Below are positions 1 to 11,100 of a stretch of 64,000 bases of DNA, piece by piece. Source of the stretch: Endomychus coccineus (taxonomy: Eukaryota; Arthropoda; Insecta; Coleoptera; Endomychidae); contig OY294068.1 in the NCBI GenBank assembly GCA_958510875.1, positions 148,402,388 through 148,466,387 on the forward strand. The letters are read 5' to 3'. The notes beneath the pieces were generated by a model. It made no database searches, had not been told where the DNA came from, and was given only the letters and a program-made list of their open reading frames with translations. The position numbers were made by a program, and so were the translations under genes. Position 1 is the first letter of the stretch. Each line of letters begins with the position of its first letter.

Positions 1-1
1 C

Positions 2-487
2 AAGTCTGAAGTTATCGAAGTCCTAGCTAAAATATCTCGTTTCAGGTTCGATCGTTCCGTCGAGAAGGAACTGAGTAAAAGGAGAGATCCCGATAAATCT
101 TACAAAAATAAATCATCCGAATCTCCAGTTAAGAGGTCAATGAGTCCTCCAAAAACTCCAGTTTTAGAAAAATTATCACACGCTAGCGGTGGATGTATTG
201 AAATTGTTGAACAACTTTTATCTCAGCCCGATACTGAACTAACCGAAGCAGTGGAAAAATTAGCAGAAGCAGAAGCAATGTGCATTTTCGCCGGTGCTGT
301 CGAGGCAGCTGAAGAAGCTGCTCGTGCAGCTCCGCCAGAACGTGCAGAGGAAGCTGCAGCTGCTGGTGCCAGGGGTTACCAAGCGGAAGTTACGAATATC
401 GTGAAACAAACCGTGCCCGGTGATCATCCTATAGAAGTTGTTGGTTACATTGGAATTACGAAGCCTAAGTATCCCAAAAAATCTTAG
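2..487 (+). CDS. 3' end of an unrecognised Ala/Glu-rich protein (partial)
   Basis: An open frame enters from the left edge and stops with TAG at 485-487. It begins upstream of the first internal Met at 140, so the 5' part lies outside the window. A possible splice acceptor (tttcag) ends at 46, so the last exon may start near 47. The visible part has a basic, Ser/Lys/Pro-rich stretch, then LEKLSHASGG, then a strongly Ala/Glu-rich helical segment (about residues 85-130 of the open frame) and a conserved-looking tail ending KPKYPKKS. Codon use is balanced and it is not interrupted, unlike the repeats that follow. Overlapping AATAAA signals at 516-526 fit a nearby polyadenylation site. I do not recognise the family and see no catalytic motif. 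Confidence 0.65.
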   Translation, partial: KSEVIEVLAKISRFRFDRSVEKELSKRRDPDKSYKNKSSESPVKRSMSPPKTPVLEKLSHASGGCIEIVEQLLSQPDTELTEAVEKLAEAEAMCIFAGAVEAAEEAARAAPPERAEEAAAAGARGYQAEVTNIVKQTVPGDHPIEVVGYIGITKPKYPKKS

Positions 488-515
488 TTAGATATTTTAT
501 TTTACTGTCTTATTG

Positions 516-526
516 AATAAAATAAA
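516..526 (+). promoter_or_regulatory. polyadenylation signal
   Basis: Two overlapping AATAAA hexamers lie 29 bases after the stop codon of the left-edge gene. The position is typical of a short insect 3' UTR. Confidence 0.5.
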
Positions 527-539
527 TTTAGTTTATTGT

Positions 540-1829
540 AGGTTTCAGTATTCGTATTATTTATTAATTTAAATTCTCAAATTAATACGTCTTAAATATT
601 TCTAGTTTAATGAGATGTGTACTCCTCATATTTCAGAACGAACACTGATCCATAATCTGATATCCATATACTAAAAAACCTAAATGTACTCAATCAATAC
701 AATTATATTGATAACAGATCAACACTCACCATGTATTATAACGTAGCGTTTGCTGTTACTCCACTCTGCAACTTCTTAACCACTTACTAACCCATGTTTT
801 TTTCGAATGGCGAGCTAGATCATGTTTGAACAGGCAGGGGGGCTCTATGAAAAGGTTTTCAAAAACTCAATCCCATGGTAGCAACAAAGAGGCTTGCTTA
901 TTCATGTACGGTAAAACCAGTTTTCCCGAAAATTCTTATTATAATTATTAAAAGCCTACACATTTACAGTTGACCATAACATTTAAAAAAGAAAACTCAT
1001 TAAATTTTGAAACATGTTTTTGTATGCCCCAAGTAAAAAATAATAATTTTGTTTTGCACTTTTTCAATTCTATCATCTTTCAGTGCATGCACACGTAAGT
1101 AGTAGCTTCGTATCCTTTTATAACTATATTTTTTTGAGTCATAAAATTGTGCTCTCAGAAAGACAGTGCTGAAATTTCAATGTTGTTTGGTTGTGGAAAC
1201 AAGGTACCGGATCAGAATGAAATTTGTGTTTTAAGTGGAACATTTGTTACATTATGTCGAACCAGGTGAGTGCTATTCTTTGACTATAAACAGAAATGTT
1301 TACCTGAAAGTGCGAGTCGCCAACTCAACACATTCTAAGCGGTGAAATAAATGCCCATCTGTCTAAAACTGAAGGCAAACGGTGTCTCCACCTCAATCTT
1401 CTGTAAACCGCAAACATCGCTTTACTAACGTATAGCCGATGCTGTGTCTATTTATAGTCATTGGCGATATGTATCTACTTCAAATAGCTAATTTTATGAA
1501 TATAAATTCATTTGTTTTAAAAATATTATACCTGACTTTGTTTTACCGTAGCGAAATAAATGAGCAAATCCTCAATTATTTGTAGGTACCATGGGATTTC
1601 GTTTTTACAGACATTTTCATAGGCCTAGCTTGCCATTCAAAAAAGAGTTGGGGTAGTTAGAGGTTAAGGTTGCCTAGAGTTGAGCCTTTCTGAATCGATC
1701 CAGACTATAATTTCCCTTACTATAATGTAGTATTTCGATCGCTTTAAACATTTTCTCTGGTTTTCGCGGAAATCTCAGTTTCGAGCTTTGCTAGGACTAT
1801 TTTTGAGATGATGTCTGTGTTTACGTGTG
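540..1829. other. intergenic, no gene seen
   Basis: AT-rich sequence with short frames only. I see no exon-like reading frame, no RNA gene and no clear repeat terminus before the hAT element that starts at 1838. Confidence 0.4.
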
Positions 1830-1964
1830 TTCATATACAGTGGCGCGGCGAGGGGGGAGGGGCAGAAGGGAGTAAGTGCCCCGGGCACCGGATCCAGTTG
1901 GGGCTCATCCTTAATATTTATGTTATATGGAAGTAGAGTGCAAAATATAATTTGTCCCTAACCC

Positions 1965-2480
1965 ATGTTGTGCTTTCCATTCCTACCTGACTGTGTTAAT
2001 TTGAGAGCTTGCATCTTCTCCAGGAAGGTGGATCCCACAATCCCTTACATGATAATATTGCGTGCAACTAGTCCTATAAGGTCTGCCATATTCATTTTCG
2101 GGATCAACATGAGACGATCATGTGAAGTCCATTCCGAAAACAGCTTCACCAAAGCTTGGTTATCTATTCCGTGCCAAAAGCTACTTTACATCCCAGCAGC
2201 TTCTCATAATCTACAAAAAGCATAGATTCGACCTGCCTTGGACTTCTGCTCCCTAACATACGCGGAAGCTCCTGTGTTCTATCCAGGAAAGACGTACTCA
2301 ACTGATCGGTCATACTTAAAAATTCATTGACTCCTCAAAAAAATCATACGAAGGTAGGCGATCTCTACCTTCTGTTTATTTGAGGCCCCTTATACTTATT
2401 ATATACGAATGATCTACCAAGTGCTATCCCAGAGCCGCTTTCACAATTTGCGGATGATGCATCTAGTGTTGATGAAAAGG
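1965..2480 (+). pseudogene. non-LTR retrotransposon fragment (reverse transcriptase C-terminal region)
   Basis: The frame around 2130-2230 reads a degenerate version of the post-RT segment seen better at 34438-34692 (fire-and-join of 'ENSFTKAWLSIPCQKLLY' against the other copy). The piece belongs to the same LINE family as 33870-35010 and 36540-38390. It is full of stops and lies inside the hAT element, so it inserted there or was captured with it. Confidence 0.5.
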
Positions 2481-3169
2481 TGAACTTGATGGGAAAAATA
2501 CAAGCTACAATGGTTCGATTCGAATAATTTACAGATCAATGTGAATGAAACCCGGTTATTGAATTTTTCATTTTAAACAAACACAACCAAATTATGTATC
2601 CTTCGAAAAATGGATTCATATACAACCTGTAGTGTAGTTCTTAGGAATTCATATCGACTCAAGATTAGATTGGCGTTATCACTTAGATGATTTAGCAAAA
2701 CATTTAGCAAAGCATATGCACTAAGAACGTTATTTGGTAAATCATAAAACAGCTTTCATTGCGTACATTGAATCTCGTCTGAAATACGGCATAATTGATT
2801 CAGAATCCAATTTTTATAATCAATTGTTTTATAATCAATTTTTTTCCATTTGCAATTTAATTCCTAAAATTTGAACCTATAGTTCAAAAATTATATTCTT
2901 TTTAGAATTAATAATTTCGTTCTGAGTAATCAAATTATTGAGAATTCTAGTTTGTTTCACTTTCAATTTTTCAGTATTGAACTTTGTTAATTTTTGAAAT
3001 AAGTCTGTTATTATTCAAACTAATTTCGTTTAATTTATGATTCCTTGGAGGATTAAAACCAAATTGTTAAGTTGAAACTTATCTTCATTTCACTGATATA
3101 ATCATCAACATTTATACACCTCTCAGTGCCGGAAATTCTTGATTAAGGATTCTATGTTACTTTTTTTTT

Positions 3170-4200
3170 GCTGAAGCAGTTGGCGCTCAGGGTAGTCCGA
3201 TCAATCAAGAATCTGAGGACTACGAGCCCTGAGTGTAAAATATCCTAGTGAGCTAGTTGGAATCATTAAACACAAAAGGTCACTTCAAAACCTTACAGTC
3301 TCTCTACGTCTTATTCTGTTTCTAATCATTTGAAATATATTTTCGGTTTCTACGTGTGAGGGCAGTCGGTGATTCATGGTTGACAGTTAATTATTATTGC
3401 ATAACGTGTGAGAATTTTCGATTGGGGGTACACTGTATTTGTATCAAAGTAAGCATGATCCGAAGGGAAGTATGCTTCGGTAAATTCTCTCCGTGACTAT
3501 GTAAGTTGCAGAAATACTCCGGAGAGATATATAACATTACAAACACGGATACTGATTGTTCGCTGTTAGTGTTAGAACCTACATATTCATTGTTCCAACA
3601 GTTTGAAGAAACTTCGCTCTTCGTGGAAACATTTGGAAACTTCTGTGAATTCTACAGCACTACAGAGAGGTCGCAGCTCCCTGACTGTCTATGATAAAAA
3701 CCGGTGAGTGATTGATTAGGGGCTGCTTGGGAATCTCAGATTGAAAAAGCAAAGGATCGTTTCGGCGATTCCGTTCTAAATGTGATTGGTCCTGCGATCT
3801 GATTAACCATTGCTTAGGTATAGACCGTGTGATTTCGATAGTTTATGAGCAGTATGCCGTGTTTCATTATTGAATGTCAATATTAGATGAAGTAATCTTC
3901 TCGAGAAATTTTATCCTTCGCGCGGCTGAGAGATATTTATGAAACAAAACGCTTTGTCTTTGTGACATACCAACCACTCTCTATCATTTTGAGATATTTA
4001 ATATCACACAGAATTATTTCCGAACAACATTTACCTTCATAAGTAACTGAGGCAGGTGATAGCTTGAAAACTGTTACCGCATAATTATTATTGTTGTTGA
4101 CCTTGCTGGATGGGACATCTGGTGATACATAATGTGAAAAACAAGTCCATTTTTTGCGTTCACGATCATATCCTTTTGTGGTTTGAGTTGCATTCCCGTA
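3170..4200. repeat. unclassified interspersed sequence inside the hAT element
   Basis: This stretch holds no transposase-like frame. It contains several splice-like and LTR-like phrases but no verified pair of termini. I record it as repeat-derived only because it interrupts the hAT element. Confidence 0.25.
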
Positions 4201-4227
4201 CATAAGCAGAATGAATCATCCAACGTA

Positions 4228-4540
4228 TTTATACAGTGTGACCCATTTAGATTGAAAACACCCCTGTAAAATTTTAAGCTATTTACCGATTTATAGCAAT
4301 TTTTTTCAATTGTCCAGTAATATAAGGTCTACTATGAGACAAAATTTAATATGTTTGTCCCAATTTTCGGGACATACTACGATACTTTTTCGTAGTTTGA
4401 AATGACGAGTTTTATAACCGATTTTTTATTAGACAAATTGCTAAGTCACTAGATTCAGAGTGCCACCTAACAGCTGTGACTAAAATTTCATGGAAATATT
4501 TTATTATTAACAAAATTACGACAACTTAAAATTCGGAAAC
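4228..4540. repeat. possible Tc1/mariner-type terminus fragment
   Basis: The text from 4235 (acagtgtgacccatttagat) resembles the 'TACAGxGTGxxxCAxTT' ends of the Tc1-type fold-back elements elsewhere in this window. No matching inverse end was found nearby. Confidence 0.25.
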
Positions 4541-4544
4541 TCAC

Positions 4545-5158
4545 TAAGCTAACAGTCGTCCACGGTCAGAGATCAGATGCGAAAGGCTCTGAGTCTGGTA
4601 ACAATATGACGGATTCAGAGAGACTGAATATCAGTCCTCACAAAGCCACCATAGTAACATTCACTCGTAAACGCAAGATAGAGGGCTCGCAACCTCTGAA
4701 GATTCAAGGAGAAACTGTACAGATGAAGGGGAAGTCGAATATCTCGGGGTGATACCAGACTCGAAACTGACTTGGAATCAACATCTGGGAACAGTAATTA
4801 AAATAGCGGAGACCTCATTATTTATGGCCAGAGGCTCCTTCGGGAAAAAAAGGGGGCTTCTATCGAACATGCTCTACTGGTTGTACAACATGGTGGTTAA
4901 ACTCGCAATAACATATGCCTCTTCGGTATGGTGGCCTAGAACAAAACGAAGAGGAACCATGACAAGACTGACCAATGTCCAGAGACTTGCACGTCTTGGA
5001 ATCACAGGGACCATGAAGTCTACGCCCACTGCAGCAATGGAGACATCACTGGGATTGCCTCTCCTCCAATTGGAAATCCAAGGAGAGGCCAGGCTTAGTG
5101 GGTTTATAAAAATCTGTCGGAAAAAAATTTCACGGAAAAGAAATTCGCGATAAAAATT
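4545..5158 (+). pseudogene. LINE fragment between RT and RNase H domains
   Basis: Frame 4749-5153 gives 'DSKLTWNQHLGTV', then 'LYWLYNMVVKLAITYASSVWWPRT', then 'LTNVQRLARLGITG'. This is the connection region between the reverse transcriptase thumb and the RNase H domain of I/LOA/R1-group non-LTR elements. It continues upstream in a shifted frame ('[21 protein letters not shown]'). It probably belongs to the RNase H-bearing LINE family found on the minus strand at 18350-20450 and 59760-61815. It ends just before hAT transposase sequence resumes at about 5226. Confidence 0.65.
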
Positions 5159-5225
5159 TAGAGCGCACAGTAGCTGTCTGAACAGCAGGATAACATTCCT
5201 CCCGTAACTTCATGCAGCTAATCCA

Positions 5226-6371
5226 AGAGGCATGTGTCATCACTTCGGCACTATAGAGACTTTGTACGTATTCTTCTATCAGTCAACTATACGGTGGGAC
5301 TTGCTTAAAAGTGTAGTGAAGAGAACAGTGAAACAGGAATCTCAAACCAGATGGAGTGCTAGGTATGACGCTGTCAGTGTCGTCTTTGAACATCTGGATT
5401 CTATTTTGGATCTGCTCAAAAAAATGAGTGAAAATCCAGAATTGACGCCGGAAACTAGAAATGAAGCGGGAAGCCTTGCACACAGAATGCTGACGTTCGA
5501 CTTTGTCAGCCTTCTCTACTTTTGGGACCAAGTTTTGCGGAGAATTGAACGAGTTCAAAAAAGACTGCAAGATCCTGCAATAAATTTTGCAGATGCTGCC
5601 AACGACCTCGACTCTCTTTAACACGACTTAGCACACATTCGAGACGATTTGTGTACTGCCGCGATTGCAGACGTGAAACAAAAATGTGACCGATGGGGAA
5701 TCAATGTCGAACGGAGAAGAAGAAGACGTTACCGATTGCCTGGAGAGTTAGCTGAAGATGCAGGCCTTTCAGCAGAGGAGCAACAACGTAGCGTTTTGGC
5801 AAACGCTATTGATAGGCTCCAGGTTGAGTTCGACAATCGTTTTCAGCGTCTTCGTGATCTGAACAAGAAGTTTGCCTTCCTCTTGAATGTTGCAGAATTG
5901 ATGAGTGGTTCAGATTTTGATTGCGTGGAAAAACAGTGTGACAGTTTCGGAGAATTTTACGGCTTTACGCTACTGACGTTGACGGCACTGGCTTGAATAA
6001 CGCATAGAGATCAAGAATCTCTATGGTATAACGACATCGTTGACTACAGAATTTTACTACGTTCACGGGAAAATGCCATCGGTACCTCCATCGAACTACT
6101 CCGATTTCTTATACAGTACTGTAAAGATGTTTTTCCGAATTTAAGAGTTGCGTTACAGATCCTGCTAACTGTCTCCGTATCTATTGCAATTAATGAGCGG
6201 TCCTTCAGCAAGTTAAAGATAATATTAACTTATCTGCGAGCATCAATGGAGCAACAAAAATTGTCGGACTTAGCTCTGTTGAGTATAGAGAAAGGGACTC
6301 TCGAATCGATTGATGCATCACGCTTAATAGATACGTTTGCATCAATGAAAGCGCGTAAAATATATATCTAG
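5226..6371 (+). pseudogene. hAT transposase, C-terminal half (ZMYM1-like), frameshifted
   Basis: Three consecutive frames (5232-5621, 5649-5996 and 6024-6371) cover the C-terminal half of a hAT transposase like those annotated as zinc finger MYM-type protein 1. Diagnostic text includes 'TRWSARYDAV', 'QQRSVLANAIDRLQVEFDNR' and the C-terminal dimerisation segment 'INERSFSKLKIILTYLR' followed by 'SDLALLSIEKG'. In-frame stops and shifts near 5621 and 5996 break it. The N-terminal BED/TTF part and the first catalytic region are not visible, replaced by the LINE insert upstream. It is dead as a gene but still gives the element its orientation. Confidence 0.8.
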
Positions 6372-6830
6372 ATTTATTGTTCAATGAATATGGGTAAGTT
6401 TAAAAGTGTGTTCCCTTGTTTCTTTCATTAAAAATATTTGGCAATGTTGTATATGAAAATAAATATTGTTAAGAATCAAGGGGTTGGGGGGGCGCAATTA
6501 TGATAGCTGCCCCGGGCGCGCACAATCCTCGCTACGCCTCTGTTCGTAAAAATTGTGTAGCCCATTGCGCCGTTCCAATTGATCGTACGGATTTGAAATT
6601 CTGCAAAACGCTCTAAAGTGGTGTCGTTTTTGGGCGTGGTAACTCAGTTACGAGTGGTATTTATGACATCCATATTCACTTATTCCAATGAAATTATAAT
6701 ATTTCATCGAACCATAATGACAACCTTGTTTTTTTTTTGTTTCCCTCACAAATGTTATATAACAACCATATATTTAACCCACTGAATTATATTATATATT
6801 CTTCCATGATTTAACCAACGAGGTGTATAG

Positions 6831-6867
6831 ACCAACGAGGTCTACTAAACTAGTAGACCTCGTTGGT
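6831..6867. repeat. perfect short palindrome (17-bp arms, 3-bp loop) between direct repeats
   Basis: Arms accaacgaggtctacta and its exact inverse surround aac. The hairpin is bounded by direct copies of gtatagacc at 6825-6833 and 6866-6874. It sits about 320 bp upstream of the Hip14 start codon. Confidence 0.8.
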
Positions 6868-7190
6868 ATAGACCTGTCAGAAATTCTCGCTTTAAGACCG
6901 ATTTGACGTCACAGTCTAGTTTATATATTTACTGTGGCAAATTGTGATAGTTCATGGGACAGCAGAATTTCTCGACACTTGTAACTACCACATTGCAATT
7001 ACCAGGAAAATGAAATTTGTATTCGACTATTATCACGTTTGGTATATTTTATTTCCGAGAATCATGTTTTACCAATTTATTTTCTGTGGGTTCTATGAAA
7101 TTTGTTATGGTCTATGTTCTAAAGTTGTCAATGTCAATGTTTGGTATGTCAACCTAAAAGCTAGATTCTTTGAAGTAAGAATTGATAAAA

Positions 7191-8160
7191 ATGTACCAAA
7201 ATACTTGCGGTGCCGCTGCCGCAAGTGCCGCTGGTTGTGTTGAAACAGGTCGTGATTGTCACAGTCTCATATCAAAGGATTCACCAATCCCAGCAATAGA
7301 ACATGATTACAGTGGTTTTGATATTGTTAAAGCAACACAAGTAAGTTCACTTTGTTGATCAAATGCGAAGTCTTATGTTTATTCTTTTAGTATGGAGCGT
7401 TCGGTAGAGTCAAAGAGCTTGTGGAAGCAGGCTATAATGTCAACCAAAGAGATAGTGAAACTGTAACATTACTGCACTGGGCTGCGATTAACAATCGCAA
7501 AGACATTATGAAATTTTTAATCGATAAGTCTGCAGAAGTTGATGCTTTAGGAGGAGAATTAAGTTCGACACCTCTTCATTGGGCTACAAGACAAGGACAT
7601 CTAGAAGCTGCAGTAATTTTAATCAATTCTGGCTCAGATCCTACTTTGAGAGATGCAGAAGGGTGTTCGTGTATTCATTTAGCATCACAATTTGGCCACA
7701 CAGCCCTGGTAGCTTATTTTATAGCTCGGGGAGTGAACCCTGATTTTGTAGATCGGGGAGGAATGACACCTTTAATGTGGTCATGCTGGAAGATATGTAG
7801 TTTAGACCCTACTAGGTTATTATTGACTTTAGGTGCATCGCCAAATATAACGGACCAACAAGGAAATACAGCTTTGCATTGGGCCATTTTAGCTAGGAAC
7901 ACTTCTGCTATATCAATTCTAATCCTTCAGGTACATATTACTCTCTTGCAATGTATAAGATACATTTGTTTAATTTGATTCCAATTCTTCAGGGACAAGC
8001 AAATATCAATGCCGTCAATCAAAGAGGAGACAGTCCACTCAGCATGTTGCAATCACAGATTGGTTCTGTATGGGTTGGTTCTAAAGTTGCAGAGAAAGTT
8101 AAGGAAGGTTTAAATTTAGGGCGATCTAGGAATTATTTATTTAGGATAACTAAGGATAAA
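7191..8160 (+). CDS. Hip14: Hip14 exons 1-3: N-terminus and ankyrin repeats
   Basis: Exon 1 (7191-7340) encodes 50 residues ending [13 protein letters not shown]; its donor is gtaagt. Exon 2 (7391-7930, 180 residues) starts [15 protein letters not shown] and carries repeated ankyrin signatures such as [33 protein letters not shown] and [11 protein letters not shown]. Exon 3 (7993-8160, 56 residues) adds a last repeat start ([15 protein letters not shown]) and a linker. All three junctions are phase 0, with introns of 50 and 62 bp. In this family the ankyrin domain recruits substrates such as huntingtin and SNAP25. Confidence 0.95.
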
Positions 8161-11100
8161 GTGAGTGAATATTTAATAATAATCACAAGTTACTCACTAA
8201 TGATTTATTTATTTTATAATAATGATGATGTGTAGGAATTTGTAAGGGTTCTAAGGAACGTCTGTTCTATGTATTACAGATTTAGTCATTTTTTATGTGA
8301 ACCATTTCCAGGATAGATCTTTTATAATAATTTGTTTCTTCAGTTAAAATATTGAAATTATTGTAATCGAATTGATGGTTACAACCAAATAATGTTTAAA
8401 AATTCAATTGTGGAAGCCGTTACTTTGTGATAGTTGTATTATTTCAATGGAATAATAAATAAAACTACTTTGTTTTACATCACTGATATTTAATATAGTC
8501 TTTACTATAGTTTGAACACTGAACGTGTCATCTTCAGACGAAAAAAAAAAATTAATAAAAATTATTTTTTTTTCGTCTGAAGATGACACGTTTAGTGTTG
8601 AAAGTATAGTAACGACTAAATTAAATATCAGTGATAGCAAAACGAAGTAGTTTTATTTATTATTTCGTTAAAATAATGTTTAACAGGGGTAGTGGAATTT
8701 TCAAAGTTTTTTTTTCTAGTACTATACTTATGACCATACATTCTTTTTTGTAACTGTTGCTTAGAGTCCCATTGCAATCTAAATAATTTAATTTATTTAT
8801 TGTGTGGGTTTGTTTATCTTTTGGTAAAGGTTTTAGATTTGAAAAATATCAACACAATTGGTAGTTTAATTAATTAAAACCCTTGCAACTCCTACATACG
8901 TCTTTATAATGTTAAATGTAGGCGAGAATGTAGGGCTCGGAATTGTATTCGAATTATTCAAATATTCAAGTATTGGAATATCCATAATTCAGATATTTTC
9001 GAAGAAATATTATTTGATATTCAAATACTCAGATATCCAAATACCTAAATCTTCAAATATTCGAATATCTGAATATTCGAATATCCAAATATCTGGATGA
9101 TCAAAAATTTAAGGATCTATGATTTTCATATTCGGTGCAAGGATGAACATCGAAGAATCTTTTAGAATCAGATAAAGTCTTCTGAAATAGAAATCAGAGA
9201 AAATCCACATAAAAAAACTGCTTTGGATATTTTATTTCTGAACGAGTACCAAGAAACATCAAATGAAGTAGACAATTATTATTCTTCTGAAATTATTCTA
9301 CAAAAAAATTGTTGTCCTTTACAGTGGTGGAGAACTAATGAAGGTAAATATCAAAATATGCGAAGCGGTATCTTTCAATACCAGCCACTTCAGTTCCGCT
9401 TGAGAAAGCATATTCGAGAGCTGGTAATTTAGTTTCAGCTAAACAATCTTGCTTAAAGCCAGATAACGTAAAAAGAATTCGTTTTTTGAGTGAAAATTTA
9501 TTAGCTTTGATTTTAAATAAAAAATATACTGCAATATTTTCAATTTAATTTACAATTTTCCTTATACCTATTGATAGTTGGCATCTATAAAAATATGAAT
9601 ATCCAGATATCGAAATAGTTACACATATTTTCAATTTATCAAATATTTGAATATCTGAGTATTCGCATATCCAGATATCTGAATATCCAAATATTTGAAT
9701 ATTCAGATATTCAAATATGGGAAATTCTAAATTAAAGAAGACGGTCAAGGGGGGGGGGGGATCTGCGGAACTTGTCGGGGCAATTTTTTCCGTTTCTACA
9801 TCGTATTTGAACTCGTTTACCGGCATTTAGAGATTAAAATACCCTTTAAAATGTTTTTTTATGAATTTTTTCAATTTTTTGGGTTGTTTCTCAACGAAAA
9901 TGCCAAAAAACTGTTTTTGACCCCAGAAATTGACATTTTATAGTAAATAAACGTTCAAGAAGTCATTTACGATCGAAAATTGACCGCTGAATCCGAAAAT
10001 GGTGTCAGTTTCCTTCCATAATCCGTACATAACGCATCATTTTCTTTACATTGACTGATTTTCGGCAAAATTCCTTTTTTTTACGGCGTCATATCGGTGT
10101 GAGCAGCCACTTAAAAAAAAATATTTTTTTTGCGAAATTGCGTGTTTCTACGTCAGGTTTACGATATAATAAGAATCCTTCTGACTAAATGGATTTTTTT
10201 AGAGGTCGAAAAATCAAAAAAAACAAAAAAAAACGACAAAAAACCGATATTAATGTACAAAAATCTGCCGTTAGGTAGCTGACAAGTCTTTTTTTGGGAC
10301 ATATGACCTCGAAATCGAATTCAGCGGGAAATTTTACGATAAGAAAACAGTTCCCGAACGTCATCCAAAAGCTTTTACACTACAGTATACCATTAATTTC
10401 ACCCCAAAAAACCAGGTAAACGTTATTTTCTTCCAGTTTTTGACGTTTTTCGATCTCAAAGTTGCAGAATTTAGAATCGTTAGAATTTAGGATATTTGGA
10501 TTCCTTGGACAATTTTCGATCGAAAACGTGCTATTACATTATTTTTTTAAATATTTTTGTGCTTTGGAAAAGCATTTTGAAAAAATCTTTTTCGTAGCTG
10601 CAAATCTAGATTTCGTTTTTTTTTTAATTTTTGAAGTTTGTTTCTTTAAACTTTAAATCGACTAAAATCGTGATCAAAAAAACTGATTTTGATGTAAAAT
10701 TTCCCAAGCAATCTGATTTGGACAATTTTTAATCCCACATGATGACCCAAAGCCACAAAATTCAACAAAGCGCAAAAAATAGGAGGCAAAACAACGAAAC
10801 CGAATATAAATTACTGTAATTTAGTAATTTTGTGGCTCTGGGTGATCATGTGGGATTGAAAAATTGTCAAAATCTGTCATTTTGAACACGATTTTAGTCG
10901 ATTTGAAGTTTTAAGAAACAAACTTCAAACATTACAATAAAACGAAGTCTCTAGATTTGCAGCTACCAAAAAGCTTTTTTTCAAACTGCTTTTCCAAAGC
11001 ACCAACATATTTTAAAAAATAATGTAATAGCATGTTTTCGATCGAAAATTGTCCAAGTAATCCAAATATCCTATTTACAATTCTAAATTCTGCAACTTTG

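Larger units (their letters stand above)
1838..6542 (+). mobile_element. degenerate hAT transposon (ZMYM1-type), with nested inserts
   Basis: The left end reads CAGTGGCGCGGCGAGG and continues with a GC-rich GTGCCCCGGGC stretch. The right end is its inverse, GCCCCGGGCGCGCACAATCC then TCGCTACGCCTCTG. Flanking 8-mers ttcatata (1830-1837) and ttcgtaaa (6543-6550) agree at 6 of 8 positions, as expected for an old hAT target-site duplication. The transposase C-terminal part is at 5232-6371. The interior is interrupted by two non-LTR retrotransposon pieces and other repeats, so the element has been static for a long time. Confidence 0.75.

Noticed and set aside
3181..3240. Gypsy-like primer-binding site (tggcgctcaggg)
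   Set aside because: It is short and unsupported by an adjacent LTR or gag/pol sequence.
5283..5624. 113-codon minus-strand frame
   Set aside because: Antisense of the hAT transposase.
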